Positions 1 through 9,871 are shown, counted from the first letter of the stretch. The stretch is DNA of 39,898 bases from a bacterium (GCA_024698685.1 JAILQZ010000076.1:1-39898); one strand, 5' to 3'. Made by a program: numbers and translations. Notes: generated from the sequence alone by a model not told the origin.

Positions 1-368
1 CCCATGCGCTTCATCGTTACGGAGAAGAGGTTGTAGGAGCCTCCGTAGATCGTGCTGGAGGAGACGATGTGGTCGCCTGCGCTTACGATGTTGAAGACCG
101 CGAGGAAGGTTGCTGCCATGCCGGTGGAGGTCAGGATCGCCGCGGTGCCGCCTTCGAGCTCGCAGATCCTCTGTGCCACCGCGTCGTTGGTGGGGTTAGA
201 GAGTCGCGTGTAGAAGTATCCCTCGTCCTCGAGCCTCATCAGGCTGGCGACCCTCTCGGCGTTGTCGTACTTAAACGTGGTGGACTGTACGATCGGCAGC
301 TGCCTCGGCTCGCCGTTGGCGGGCGTATATCCCGAGCGCACGCACTTCGTCTCGATATGCCTTTCCAT
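1..368 (-). CDS. O-acetylhomoserine/O-succinylhomoserine sulfhydrylase-type PLP enzyme (Cys/Met metabolism family), partial; runs off the window edge
   Basis: Reverse-strand translation MERHIETKCVRSGYTPANGEPRQLPIVQSTTFKYDNAERVASLMRLEDEGYFYTRLSNPTNDAVAQRICELEGGTAAILTSTGMAA... is typical of the Cys/Met PLP family. Absent from the ORF track because it is truncated. Confidence 0.9.
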   Translation of the reverse strand, partial: MERHIETKCVRSGYTPANGEPRQLPIVQSTTFKYDNAERVASLMRLEDEGYFYTRLSNPTNDAVAQRICELEGGTAAILTSTGMAATFLAVFNIVSAGDHIVSSSTIYGGSYNLFSVTMKRM

Positions 369-423
369 CGTGCCTCCTAATCGTCTAGTGGTTCCAACGA
401 TTCCAAATCAGTGAAATGCCGGC

Positions 424-1302
424 TCACCGCGCAACCACGTCGAGCCCGCCCACGGTGGCATAGATCGCTCCGATGCATGCTGGCGTGGCATTGCAGCAGG
501 CGCCGATGAACTGAACGCCCATCTCCCTGTAGAGCATCGCGCATCGGGCGACCTTGTCGATGGCGTTGCGGCGCTCGATCTTGCCCATGCCCTCGAGGTC
601 GAAGACATCGGGGGATACGAGAACCGGCAGCGTGGTGGTCTTGCATAGCCTACGCGCGTTGGGGACCATCTGCTCGCAATCGAGCCCGTGGTTCATGCCG
701 ATGACGCTCGCGCCGGCGCGCTCGAGTGCGGCCGCCGCATCCTCGATGGAGGTGCCGCAACCCACCATGTTGCCCTCGTCGTCGAAGGTGCAACTCACGA
801 ACAGGGGCAGGTTGCACGCGCTCTTAGCGGCGGAAATTGCGCAGATCGCATCCTCTATGCGCTCCATGGTCTCGATGTAGATCGCATCGGGCCTCTCGGA
901 AGCAAGCGCGGCGGCATGCTCGCGATACTGTTCGAAGGCGGCCTCGTACCCATCTCCGGAGAGGCTGTCGACGAGGATGCCGCAGGGGCCCATGTTGGCG
1001 AGTATGTGCTCGGGGGAGTTGGCGCCGGCCAGGCGAACGCCTTCGCGGTTGAGCTCGTCTGCCTTGTCATCTAGGCCATAGACGGCCAGCGCGCGCCGCG
1101 ATCCGCCGAAGGTGTTGCTGATGGCGCAGTGCGCACCAGCCATCTTGAAGAGCAGATGGTTGTTCTCGACGATCTCGGGTTCGAGCGCATTGAGAAGCTC
1201 GGGGCAGTCGTCGTCAGACACTCCCTGGCTGGAGAGCATCGCTGCGGTCCCGCCCTCCAAAACGAGCATATCCTTGCCAAAGCGCATAGCGATATCGGGC
1301 AT
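424..1302 (-). CDS. homocysteine S-methyltransferase family protein
   Basis: Translation MPDIAMRFGKDMLVLEGGTAAML...GMNHGLD...QFIGACCNATPACIGAIYA has the Cys-Cys zinc motif near the C-terminus. RBS gaggaggtaac precedes the ATG at 1302, so the ORF start at 1377 is an over-extension. Adjacent to a metY-like gene. Confidence 0.85.
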   Translation of the reverse strand: MPDIAMRFGKDMLVLEGGTAAMLSSQGVSDDDCPELLNALEPEIVENNHLLFKMAGAHCAISNTFGGSRRALAVYGLDDKADELNREGVRLAGANSPEHILANMGPCGILVDSLSGDGYEAAFEQYREHAAALASERPDAIYIETMERIEDAICAISAAKSACNLPLFVSCTFDDEGNMVGCGTSIEDAAAALERAGASVIGMNHGLDCEQMVPNARRLCKTTTLPVLVSPDVFDLEGMGKIERRNAIDKVARCAMLYREMGVQFIGACCNATPACIGAIYATVGGLDVVAR

Positions 1303-1589
1303 GTTACCTCCTCTGGTTAGAGATTCGCACGTCTGGAGCCGCCCTGTCAATGGATTGCTGGCGACCCCGCTGTCCAATCGCCACGCGCGGTGCTAGGGAA
1401 GTTGCGCGCCGCTGATCGAACACCAGCTGGGAGCGCTTCGCAAACCCTCGCTTGTTCATTGCATGGATTCGCTGAAAGCTCAAGGTTCCTTTAAGGATTG
1501 TGAGCTATATTTGTTCCATGGCTCAGAGAGATTTTCATGCTTGCATTCGTGGCAATGCGAATGGGCTTCAAAGGTTAGGTTAGGCAAAA

Positions 1590-3059
1590 ATGGTTGAAGA
1601 CAGCAATGGTCAGAATGGATTCGGCGAGTTTCCAGGATCTGGCGACGGAGAAGGCCAGATTCGCTATGACATGTACACCGGAGAGCCTCTGACCACCGAC
1701 ATCGCTCCAAGCAGCGGAGCTTCGATGACACAGTCCGTCGGCGACGCGATCGCGGTGCCCGCTCCGCCAGAGCAGTCCGCCCTGGAGAGCCTCGACATGC
1801 CTGTTGCGCAGGAGGCCCCGGAGAGCGCTCCGCAGCCCGCTCAGAGCGCCAAGGAGAGGAAGGCGGCGGAGAAGGCCAGCGCCAAGGCAGCGAAAGCCGA
1901 GAAGAAGGCCTCCAAGCGCGGAATCGGCGGATTCGGGGCATTTCTGCTCGGGGTCTTCGGCGCCATCGTCGGCGCTGCAGTTGCCATCGGCGTCCTTTGG
2001 TGTACCGGCATGATCCACTTCGGCACCACCTCCAGCGGATCCGCGCAGCAGCAGGTCACCATCAACGCTAGCAGCGTCGACTCGAGTCTGCCCGAGGCAG
2101 TGGCGGCCAAGTCCTTGCCCTCGGTAGTCAGCATCGATGTTTACTCAAAGGCCCAAGGCAACCCGTATGGCCCCTTCGGCCCGATGTCCAGTAGCGGCGA
2201 TAGCGAGGCAGCGCCCACGCTGAGTTCTCTAGGCTCCGGAGTCATCATCGACCCCGACGGCTACATTCTCACCAACTATCATGTAATCGATGGCGGCTCG
2301 AAGTTCGTCATCCACTTCGATGACGATTCCAGCGCCGAGGCCAAGATCGTCGGTACCGATGAGTCCAGCGACCTCGCTGTGCTCAAGGTCGACAAGGAGG
2401 GTCTGATAGCCATCGACATCGCGGATTCCTCCACTGCAGTGGTGGGAGAGTGGGTCATGGCTATCGGCAGCCCGTTCGGCAACGACAAGTCTGTTTCGGC
2501 CGGCATCGTCTCGGCCCTCTACAGGTCCACATCGCTCGACTCGACCAATGGCACGTCCTTCTACATCAACATGATCCAGACCGACGCGGCCATCAATCCG
2601 GGCAACTCGGGTGGAGCGCTGGTAAATGCCGATGGCGCGCTTTTGGGCATCAACACGCTGATCGACTCCTACTCGGGCAGCTCCTCCGGCGTGGGCTTCG
2701 CGATCCCCAGCAACTACGCGATGAATATCGCCAGTCAGATCATCGAAAACGGCGAGGCTGCGCATCCGTATCTGGGCTGCACGCTCGGTACCGTCGACGC
2801 GAGCACCCGCGACTACTACAAGACCGATGCCGAGTACGGCGCCTATATCGGGGAGGTCATCAAGGGCAGCCCGGCTGAGAAGGCGGGCCTGCAAGCCGGC
2901 GACATCGTCATTGCATGCGACGGCAAGGACGTGACCAACTCCACCGAGCTGATCATCGACATCAGGGCGCACAACATCGGCGATACCATCAAGCTCACCG
3001 TTCTCAGGGGCAACGATGAGATCGAGATCGAAGCCGTGCTCGCCTCGGACAACGAGTAG
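1590..3059 (+). CDS. HtrA/DegP-like trypsin-type serine protease with one TM helix and a C-terminal PDZ domain
   Basis: Protease motifs include ILTNYHVIDGG, DLAVLKVD and NPGNSGGALVN (catalytic Ser). PDZ segment PYLGCTLGTV...SPAEKAGLQAGDIVIACDGKDV. N-terminal TM helix after a charged KA-rich cytoplasmic region. Confidence 0.92.
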   Translation: MVEDSNGQNGFGEFPGSGDGEGQIRYDMYTGEPLTTDIAPSSGASMTQSVGDAIAVPAPPEQSALESLDMPVAQEAPESAPQPAQSAKERKAAEKASAKAAKAEKKASKRGIGGFGAFLLGVFGAIVGAAVAIGVLWCTGMIHFGTTSSGSAQQQVTINASSVDSSLPEAVAAKSLPSVVSIDVYSKAQGNPYGPFGPMSSSGDSEAAPTLSSLGSGVIIDPDGYILTNYHVIDGGSKFVIHFDDDSSAEAKIVGTDESSDLAVLKVDKEGLIAIDIADSSTAVVGEWVMAIGSPFGNDKSVSAGIVSALYRSTSLDSTNGTSFYINMIQTDAAINPGNSGGALVNADGALLGINTLIDSYSGSSSGVGFAIPSNYAMNIASQIIENGEAAHPYLGCTLGTVDASTRDYYKTDAEYGAYIGEVIKGSPAEKAGLQAGDIVIACDGKDVTNSTELIIDIRAHNIGDTIKLTVLRGNDEIEIEAVLASDNE

Positions 3060-3071
3060 CGGAGGCAGCAG

Positions 3072-3542
3072 TTGAAGATCACCGTCATCGCGGTAGGCAA
3101 GCTCAAGGAGACCTTCTGGAAGGAGGCGTGCGGCGAATATGCCAAGCGCCTCCGCCGTTACGTTCCGCTTGAGATCATCGAGCTCGACGACATCGATCCC
3201 GACAAGCACGGCGGCCCAACATACGCTCGCGAGCTAGAAGCCGCGGCCATCGTGAAGAGCATCCCGCGCGACTCCCGCATCATCTGCCTGGACAGGCAGG
3301 GAAAGCAGCTGGATAGCGAGGGCTTCGCCGACCTCGTCGCCAACGCGGGCACCTCGGGCTGCAAAAACCTCGTCTTCATAATCGGTGGGCCCACAGGCCT
3401 CGACATCTCGCTGATGGAGAGCGCCAGCATGCGCCTCTCGTTCGGCAAGATCACGCTCCCGCACAATCTCGCCCGCGTCGTGCTGCTCGAGCAGATCTAC
3501 CGCGCGCACCGCATTATCAGAGGCGAGCCGTACCATAAGTAG
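3072..3542 (+). CDS. rlmH: 23S rRNA (pseudouridine1915-N3)-methyltransferase RlmH (TTG start)
   Basis: MKITVIAVGKLKETFWKEACGEYAKRLRRY...FIIGGPTGLD...SFGKITLPHNLARVVLLEQIYRAHRIIRGEPYHK is the RlmH signature. Confidence 0.95.
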   Translation: MKITVIAVGKLKETFWKEACGEYAKRLRRYVPLEIIELDDIDPDKHGGPTYARELEAAAIVKSIPRDSRIICLDRQGKQLDSEGFADLVANAGTSGCKNLVFIIGGPTGLDISLMESASMRLSFGKITLPHNLARVVLLEQIYRAHRIIRGEPYHK

Positions 3543-3572
3543 GCTTCCGTTTAGCTGACCTTCAGGGGGACC

Positions 3573-5903
3573 ATGGCGCTGAACATCGACGATCTGAACG
3601 AGGCGCAAGCCGAGGTAGTGAAGACCACGCATGGCCCGCTGCTCGTCCTTGCTGGGGCGGGAAGCGGCAAGACGCGCGCGCTGACCTATCGCATCGCACA
3701 TCTCATCCACGACGTGGGCGTTTCGCCTTACCAGATCCTCGCCATCACCTTCACCAACAAGGCCGCTGCCGAGATGCGCAGCAGGCTCTTCGACCTCGTC
3801 GGCCCGATGCGGGGGATGTGGGTCCTCACATTCCACTCGCTGTGCGCCCGCATGCTGCGCATCGATGCCGACCGGGTCGGCTTCACCTCGAGCTTCACGA
3901 TCTACGACGATGATGACCAGAAGCGCCTGATGAGGGAGATCTACGCGCAGCTTGACATCAATCCCAAGATGTTTCCGATACAGGCTGTGCGCGGCAAGAT
4001 CTCCGACGCCAAGAACGAGCTGATCACGGCGGAGGAATACGTCGACATGATGCACGTCAACCCGGTCGAGAAGGCCGCGGCCAAGGTGTATCCGATCTAT
4101 TCCGAGCGTCTGAAGCGCGCCAACGCGATGGATTTCGATGACCTGCTGCTCTATGCATATCTGCTGCTAAAGGACAACCCCGATGTGCTCGAGGGCTATC
4201 AGGAGCGCTTCACCTTCATATCGGTTGACGAGTACCAAGACACAAACCATGCGCAGTACGAGATCACCAAGCTGCTCGCCTCGAAGTACCGCAACCTGAT
4301 GGTCGTCGGCGACGATGACCAGTCGATCTACTCGTGGCGCGGCGCGGACATCCAGAACATCCTGAGCTTCGAGAGCGACTATCCCGATGCGAAGGTGGTC
4401 AAGCTCGAGCAGAACTACAGGTCGACAGACACGATCCTCAAGGCCGCCAACGAGGTGATTTCGAACAACGAGAACCGCAAGCCCAAGCGTCTCTTCACCA
4501 AGGGCGATGAGGGTGACAAGATTGACATCTACCTTGCAAGCGACGAACGCGACGAGGGACGATGGATCGCCTCCGAGATAGAGAAGGGCGTGCTGCTGGG
4601 AGCGAAGTACTCCGATTACGCGGTTTTCTACCGCACAAACGCGCAGTCGCGCTCTCTCGAGGACATGTTCCTGCGCGCCGGCATCCCGTACGAGATCGTC
4701 GGTGGAACGCGCTTCTTCGAGCGCGCCGAGATCCGCGACGTGATGGCCTATCTCAGCCTTGTCGTCAACCCGGCCGACGACATCTCGGCAAAGCGCATCA
4801 TCAACACGCCGCGCCGCTCGATCGGAAAGGCTACCGTGCAGGCGATCGAGGTGAGGGCAGCCGAGGACGGCCTGACCTTCATGGAGGCGCTGAGAGCCTC
4901 GCTGGTGCTCGACGATTTCCCCGCTCGCACGAAGAACGCGCTGGCGGCCTTCGACGCGATGATAGAGGAGGTCCGCGCCTATACGGGTTCGATGCGCGAC
5001 GTGGTGGAGATGATCGTCGAGAAGACCGGGCTGATGCAATACCTCGAAGAGCAGAAGACGCCGGAGGCACAGAGCCGCGTCGAGAACATCAAGGAGTTCT
5101 TCGGTGTTGTCTCGGAGTATGAGGAGACGCACGAGGACGAGGGGGAGAGCTGGGAGCCCGAGCCGGGGGATGAAGCCGCGGAGGTGCCCGAAGCCGAGCC
5201 CGAGGATGATGGCCTCGGAACCGCCCAGCGGATGCTGGTGCCGCTGATGGAGTGGCTCTCTCTGCGCACCGACCTCGATTCGCTCGACGATTCCGACTCC
5301 TTCGTCACTCTGATGACCGTCCACTCCGCCAAGGGCCTTGAGTTCCCGTACGTCTTCCTCGCTGGCATGGAGGATGGCATCTTCCCGCATATGAACTCGA
5401 TGTTCGAGAAATCTGGCCTGGAGGAGGAGCGCCGCCTGGCGTATGTTGCGATCACGCGCGCCAAGAAGCGCCTCTCGATCATCTGCTGCCAGCACAGGAG
5501 CCTCTACGGAAACACCACGAGCTATCCGAAGAGCCGATTCGTGCAGGAGATTCCCGACGAGTGCGTCAGCGTCGCTGGCATAGGCAGCTCGGGTTATTCG
5601 GGCACCGGGCGCGAGAAGCGAGGCAGCCGCAAGGGAATCTACGGTTCCGGCACGCGCTACGAGCGCGGTGAACCACAGCGCACCCACAGAACCGCCGCCA
5701 CCGCGGACAATCTGCTCGGCTCGAGCAGCTCGCGCAGAGAGCGCGGCAGCGACTTCTCCGTGGGCGACAAGGTCGACCACAAGGTCTTCGGCAGGGGTGT
5801 CGTGGTCAAGGTCGAGGGCGATGCGCTCTCCGTCGAGTTCGAGAGGACCGGGGAGACAAAGCGCCTGCTCGCTGGACTCGCTCCGATCGTCAAGATCCAG
5901 TAG
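3573..5903 (+). CDS. pcrA: UvrD/PcrA-family ATP-dependent DNA helicase
   Basis: Walker A GAGSGKTRALTYRIAHL, DDDQSIYSWRGAD, LMTVHSAKGLEFPYVFLAGMEDGIFPH, EERRLAYVAITRAKKRL; Tudor-like C-terminus DKVDHKVFGRGVVVKVEGD. Confidence 0.95.
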   Translation: MALNIDDLNEAQAEVVKTTHGPLLVLAGAGSGKTRALTYRIAHLIHDVGVSPYQILAITFTNKAAAEMRSRLFDLVGPMRGMWVLTFHSLCARMLRIDADRVGFTSSFTIYDDDDQKRLMREIYAQLDINPKMFPIQAVRGKISDAKNELITAEEYVDMMHVNPVEKAAAKVYPIYSERLKRANAMDFDDLLLYAYLLLKDNPDVLEGYQERFTFISVDEYQDTNHAQYEITKLLASKYRNLMVVGDDDQSIYSWRGADIQNILSFESDYPDAKVVKLEQNYRSTDTILKAANEVISNNENRKPKRLFTKGDEGDKIDIYLASDERDEGRWIASEIEKGVLLGAKYSDYAVFYRTNAQSRSLEDMFLRAGIPYEIVGGTRFFERAEIRDVMAYLSLVVNPADDISAKRIINTPRRSIGKATVQAIEVRAAEDGLTFMEALRASLVLDDFPARTKNALAAFDAMIEEVRAYTGSMRDVVEMIVEKTGLMQYLEEQKTPEAQSRVENIKEFFGVVSEYEETHEDEGESWEPEPGDEAAEVPEAEPEDDGLGTAQRMLVPLMEWLSLRTDLDSLDDSDSFVTLMTVHSAKGLEFPYVFLAGMEDGIFPHMNSMFEKSGLEEERRLAYVAITRAKKRLSIICCQHRSLYGNTTSYPKSRFVQEIPDECVSVAGIGSSGYSGTGREKRGSRKGIYGSGTRYERGEPQRTHRTAATADNLLGSSSSRRERGSDFSVGDKVDHKVFGRGVVVKVEGDALSVEFERTGETKRLLAGLAPIVKIQ

Positions 5904-5919
5904 CGGGGGAGAACGGCAG

Positions 5920-5942
5920 AGTAGGGGCGATCTAACCCTACT
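5920..5942. terminator. putative convergent hairpin between the helicase and the permease
   Basis: AGTAGGG (5920-5926) / CCCTACT (5936-5942) inverted repeat between convergent genes; no clear U-tract. Confidence 0.35.
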
Positions 5943-6744
5943 GCGCCCTTGCGAAGAAGGTCACGAGGCCAATCGCGATCAGCAGTCCGTAGATGAACTT
6001 CAGGAACCGCTCCTGCGACATCTTCTTCTGCAGGTATTGGCCGATCACCGTTGCGATGACCGAGACCGGGATGCAGATCAGCACGATCTGGACGACTTCG
6101 GGAGTGTAGTGCCCGAGGTAGATTGCGACCATAGCGTAGATGAAGTTCAGGATCGTCCAGACCATCGAGAGCGTTGCGCGGAACTGCTGCTTGTCCTCGA
6201 TTTTCTGCACCGCGTAGACCGCGAGGAATGCGCCACCGCAGACCAGCATGCCCTGGATGACGCCGGCGATGGCCAGCACGATGTAGAGCAGCCAGTCGGG
6301 CAGCTTTCGCTTCTTGGGCAGGAACAGGTAGTAGCAGCCGATCAGCACCGTGGTGGTGGCGTAGACCTTCAGCAGCGCGTTGGCGGGGATCATGCGGTCG
6401 AGCCAGATGCCGACGAACATGAAGGAGCCCATGACCAGGCAGATCTTGCCGAGTTCCCTCCAATTGATGCTCTTGATGTTGACGAACGCGACCATTCCGC
6501 ATGCGAGGCAGCCCATCGCGTTGAGGATGGCAACCGAGCTGCCGACGCCGAGGAAGATCGTGCCCACCGGCATCGCGAAGATGTTGCCGGCGAATCCGGT
6601 AATCGCCTGGATTGTGTAGGCGATGAAGAAGGTCGATATGAAGGCGATCTTACCCCACACGGCGCTGGACCTCGTTTTTCCCTGACAGTCGCGCAATCTT
6701 GCATCCATATGCACGAAATGCACGGTATATGCAATCTGGCGCAT
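5938..6744 (-). CDS. TauE/SafE family (sulfite exporter-like) membrane permease
   Basis: Multi-TM protein with the repeated TauE-type segment GFAGNIFAMPVGTIFLGV...GVIQGMLVCGGAFLAVYAVQKI. Start uncertain (M1 or M13). Confidence 0.8.
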   Translation of the reverse strand: MRQIAYTVHFVHMDARLRDCQGKTRSSAVWGKIAFISTFFIAYTIQAITGFAGNIFAMPVGTIFLGVGSSVAILNAMGCLACGMVAFVNIKSINWRELGKICLVMGSFMFVGIWLDRMIPANALLKVYATTTVLIGCYYLFLPKKRKLPDWLLYIVLAIAGVIQGMLVCGGAFLAVYAVQKIEDKQQFRATLSMVWTILNFIYAMVAIYLGHYTPEVVQIVLICIPVSVIATVIGQYLQKKMSQERFLKFIYGLLIAIGLVTFFARAQ

Positions 6745-6925
6745 GAAAGCACGCGCACGCGATCGCCTGTTGAGTATGGTAGCGAAAACGCTTCAAATCC
6801 AGCGGTTTTATCCATTATCTGCATTCAGCGAAAAGTGAACGGCATTGCCGCTTTAGCTATGCAGCGCGCCTGTTTGCGAATATAATCTAACGATGTACCA
6901 AGAGCCTTTAGACAAAGGAGGAGAA

Positions 6926-7483
6926 ATGAAATTCGTATGTCCAGTTTGCGGTTACGTCGAGGAGTATGATGGCGACGAGCTGCCCGCCGATTTCGTGTGT
7001 CCACAGTGCAAGGTTCCCGGCAGCCGCTTCCTCAAGCAGGCTGACGAGCTCACTTGGGCTGCCGAGCATGTTGTAGGCGTCGGCAAGGTCGAGGGCGTCC
7101 CCGAGGACATCATCGCCGACCTGCGCAGCAACTACGAGGGCGAGTGCACCGAGGTTGGAATGTACCTCGCAATGGCGCGCGTCGCGTTCCGTGAGGGATA
7201 TCCCGAGATCGGCCTCTATTGGGAGAAGGCAGCCTACGAGGAGGCAGAGCATGCCGCCAAGTTCGCCGAGCTCCTCGGCGAGGTCGTCACCGACTCCACC
7301 AAGAAGAACCTCGAGATGCGCGTTGAGGCCGAAAACGGCGCAACCGCCGGCAAGACCGACCTTGCCAAGCGCGCCAAGGCCCTCAACCTCGATGCCATCC
7401 ACGACACCGTCCACGAGATGGCTCGCGACGAGGCCCGTCACGGCAAGGCCTTCAAGGGACTGCTCGACAGGTACTTCGGCTAA
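6926..7483 (+). CDS. reverse rubrerythrin (N-terminal rubredoxin domain followed by ferritin-like diiron domain)
   Basis: [35 protein letters not shown] is a rubredoxin-type CxxC...CxxC, followed by [17 protein letters not shown]...[15 protein letters not shown]...[20 protein letters not shown] aaaggaggagaa before the ATG at 6926. Confidence 0.92.
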   Translation: MKFVCPVCGYVEEYDGDELPADFVCPQCKVPGSRFLKQADELTWAAEHVVGVGKVEGVPEDIIADLRSNYEGECTEVGMYLAMARVAFREGYPEIGLYWEKAAYEEAEHAAKFAELLGEVVTDSTKKNLEMRVEAENGATAGKTDLAKRAKALNLDAIHDTVHEMARDEARHGKAFKGLLDRYFG

Positions 7484-7531
7484 GAGCGCCACAAGGTCAT
7501 CCGCGCTCCACGGCGACTAGTGCCAAGCCGC

Positions 7532-7566
7532 TCCGCCCTCCCCAAGTCGGGGAGGGCGGATTTTTT
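7532..7566 (+). terminator. rho-independent terminator of the rubrerythrin gene
   Basis: TCCGCCCTCCCC-AAGT-CGGGGAGGGCGGA followed by TTTTTT. Confidence 0.9.
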
Positions 7567-7630
7567 CCAGCGCATCTTGGAAAACCGAGGCGTCCGGTGC
7601 TGCGCGGCGAAAAGCCCATGGATCAAGTTT

Positions 7631-7647
7631 CAACTTATGCTAAGTTG
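7631..7647. promoter_or_regulatory. putative operator palindrome CAACTTA-TGC-TAAGTTG
   Basis: Perfect 7-bp arms with a 3-bp spacer in the intergenic region upstream of the flavoenzyme gene. Confidence 0.4.
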
Positions 7648-7735
7648 GCGCGCCTCTCGCGGATTCGCGTTTGCAGCCCCTAAATCGCAGAAATATCAAT
7701 GCGCGCGATATTTACTGTTTCCAATCGTTCTCAAC

Positions 7736-7751
7736 ACGCTACAATTAGCGT
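7736..7751. promoter_or_regulatory. putative operator palindrome ACGCTA-CAAT-TAGCGT overlapping a TACAAT (-10-like) hexamer
   Basis: Perfect 6-bp arms; TACAAT at 7740-7745 lies within the dyad, about 75 bp upstream of the ATG at 7820. Confidence 0.4.
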
Positions 7752-7819
7752 AAGGAAGTTAGCGCTTCGATGGGTGCACTATGCACTCAGTCCTAGAGTC
7801 TTGTATGAAGGAGGATTAA

Positions 7820-9814
7820 ATGGGATCTGAAAAGTATAAGCGCTGTTTTGAGCCCCTCACCATCAAGGGCGTCACGTTCAAGAACCGCATCGTCTGCACT
7901 CCGCACATCCATGCATGGGGTTCCCGCGGTCTCGTCACCGCCGAGCAGGCGGCTGAGTACGAGCGCATCGCAGCGGGCGGTCCGGCAATCGTGACTCTCG
8001 GCAACTGCGCCGTCAACATGAAGGAGTGCTCCGACGAGGTCAGCCAGATCGACCTCTCGCAAGAGCCCGTGCTTCTCGGACTCAACGTCCTTCGCGAGCG
8101 CGTCAATCGCTGGGGCTGCCAGATCTCCGCGCAGATCAACTACGCAGGCCGCAACGCCTGGTATCCGGGCAGCGTCTTCTATGCTCCCTCGCCGATTCCG
8201 TCGCCGGGCGAGCTTGAGAGGGCAGCAGCAGAGGGTCGTCGTCCCAGGGTTCCGATCGAGCTCACCAAGGAGAAGATCATCGAGATCGAGGATCTCTACA
8301 TCGGCGGCGCCATCAAGCTCAAGAGGGCCGGCTTCAAGGTCATCCAGCTCCACTGCGCGCACAACAATCTGATCGGCCAGTTCTTCAGCCCGATCTCCAA
8401 CCACCGCACCGACGAGTATGGCTGCGACACCTATGAGAACCGCACCCGCTTCGTCATGAACATCCTCAGGGGTATCCGCAAGGCTTGCGGCAACGACCTC
8501 ATCATCGACATCCGCATGTCCGGCGAGGACAAGCTTCCCAACGCGCTCACCGTCGATGAGGCAGTCGAGATCTCCAAGATCATGGAGCCCTACTGCGACA
8601 TCTTCACGATCTCCAACGCCTTCCACATGGCTCCTCCGTCGATTGCCGGCAAGATGTCCCTCGGCATGTATCTGCCGCAGATTCCGCTGGTCGACTACAC
8701 TTGGAAGTTCAAGAACGCTCTCAAGAAGGCCAAGATCACCTTCACCACTTGCGTCATGAATCTCGACAACGCCGAGCAGCTCCTCGAGAGCGGAGTTTGC
8801 GACTTCGTCGGAATGTTCCGCCCGTTCCTCGCAGATCCCGATATCGTCAAGAAGTCCGCGCGCGGCAAGATCGACGACATCAACTTCTGCATCCGCTGCG
8901 AGTATCACAACCGCTTCATCTTCCACCAGCCCATCGGCTGCGCGGTCAACCCGCTGGTAGGCCATAGCCTCGAGTTCCCGTATGGCAAGCTCCCGCAGAT
9001 CGACGAGCCCAAGAAGCTCATGATCGTCGGTGGCGGCCCTGCTGGCATGCAGGCTGCGGTTACCGCCCGCAAGCGCGGATTCGACGTCGTCCTCTACGAG
9101 GCCAAGGATCGCCTCGGCGGCGCTCTCTACTGGGCGCAGGAGCTCCCGTTCAAGCGCGAGATCGAGAAGTACACCAATTACATCATCAGGCAGGTCGAGG
9201 CCTCTGGTGCCGAGATCAAGCTCGGTGTCAAGGCAACCCCCGAGACCGTTGCGGCCGAGAACCCGGACTTCCTCTTCATCGCCATCGGCGGCGACTACAC
9301 CAAGCCTCCTATCAAGGGCATCGATGGCCCGAACGTCTGCTACAGCTATGAGGCTGACGCGGGCGAGGTCGAGCTCGGCGATGAGATCGTCATCATCGGT
9401 GGTGGCCTGGTCGGCATGGAGTCCGCGATGTACTTCGCGCGCGACTGCGGCAAGAAGGTCACCGTTATCGACGCTGCTCCGCAGGCTGTCTGCGCAATGG
9501 CATGCAAGAGCAACTACGCCGCGTTCCTGCAGTGGATGGACGAGGGCGGCGCAGACTACAAGCTGATCTACGATGCCGCCATCACCGAGATCAAGGACGG
9601 CTCCGTCGTCTTCTTCCAGGGTGGCCGCATGCAGGAGATCAAGGCCGACAACGTACTCGTTGCAACCGGTATGCGCCCGAAGATCGAGGAGATCGACTCC
9701 TTCAGGCATACCCTCCCGGAGACCGACGTCTACATCCTCGGCTACAACTGCGTCAATGGCACCATCGGCGATGCAACCAACGCAGCGTTCGATATCGCAG
9801 CGCACGTCTTCTAA
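7820..9814 (+). CDS. NADH:flavin oxidoreductase / Old Yellow Enzyme family with C-terminal FAD/NAD(P) domain (enoate reductase / 2,4-dienoyl-CoA reductase / BaiCD-like)
   Basis: N-terminal FMN barrel FEPLTIKGVTFKNRIVCTPHIHAWGSRGLVTAEQAAEYERIAAGG, QLHCAHNNLIGQFFSPISNHRTDEYG, and two Rossmann motifs KLMIVGGGPAGMQAA and EIVIIGGGLVGMESA. RBS aaggagga. Confidence 0.9.
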   Translation: MGSEKYKRCFEPLTIKGVTFKNRIVCTPHIHAWGSRGLVTAEQAAEYERIAAGGPAIVTLGNCAVNMKECSDEVSQIDLSQEPVLLGLNVLRERVNRWGCQISAQINYAGRNAWYPGSVFYAPSPIPSPGELERAAAEGRRPRVPIELTKEKIIEIEDLYIGGAIKLKRAGFKVIQLHCAHNNLIGQFFSPISNHRTDEYGCDTYENRTRFVMNILRGIRKACGNDLIIDIRMSGEDKLPNALTVDEAVEISKIMEPYCDIFTISNAFHMAPPSIAGKMSLGMYLPQIPLVDYTWKFKNALKKAKITFTTCVMNLDNAEQLLESGVCDFVGMFRPFLADPDIVKKSARGKIDDINFCIRCEYHNRFIFHQPIGCAVNPLVGHSLEFPYGKLPQIDEPKKLMIVGGGPAGMQAAVTARKRGFDVVLYEAKDRLGGALYWAQELPFKREIEKYTNYIIRQVEASGAEIKLGVKATPETVAAENPDFLFIAIGGDYTKPPIKGIDGPNVCYSYEADAGEVELGDEIVIIGGGLVGMESAMYFARDCGKKVTVIDAAPQAVCAMACKSNYAAFLQWMDEGGADYKLIYDAAITEIKDGSVVFFQGGRMQEIKADNVLVATGMRPKIEEIDSFRHTLPETDVYILGYNCVNGTIGDATNAAFDIAAHVF

Positions 9815-9871
9815 GCCGCTAGTGGCATAGGGTCGCTGCGGCCTCGAGCTGACGCGGCAAAGAGCCCAAAC

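Noticed and set aside
4167-5780. 537-aa minus-strand ORF opposite pcrA
   Set aside because: Low-complexity shadow ORF antisense to a clear helicase gene; typical of GC-rich codon bias.
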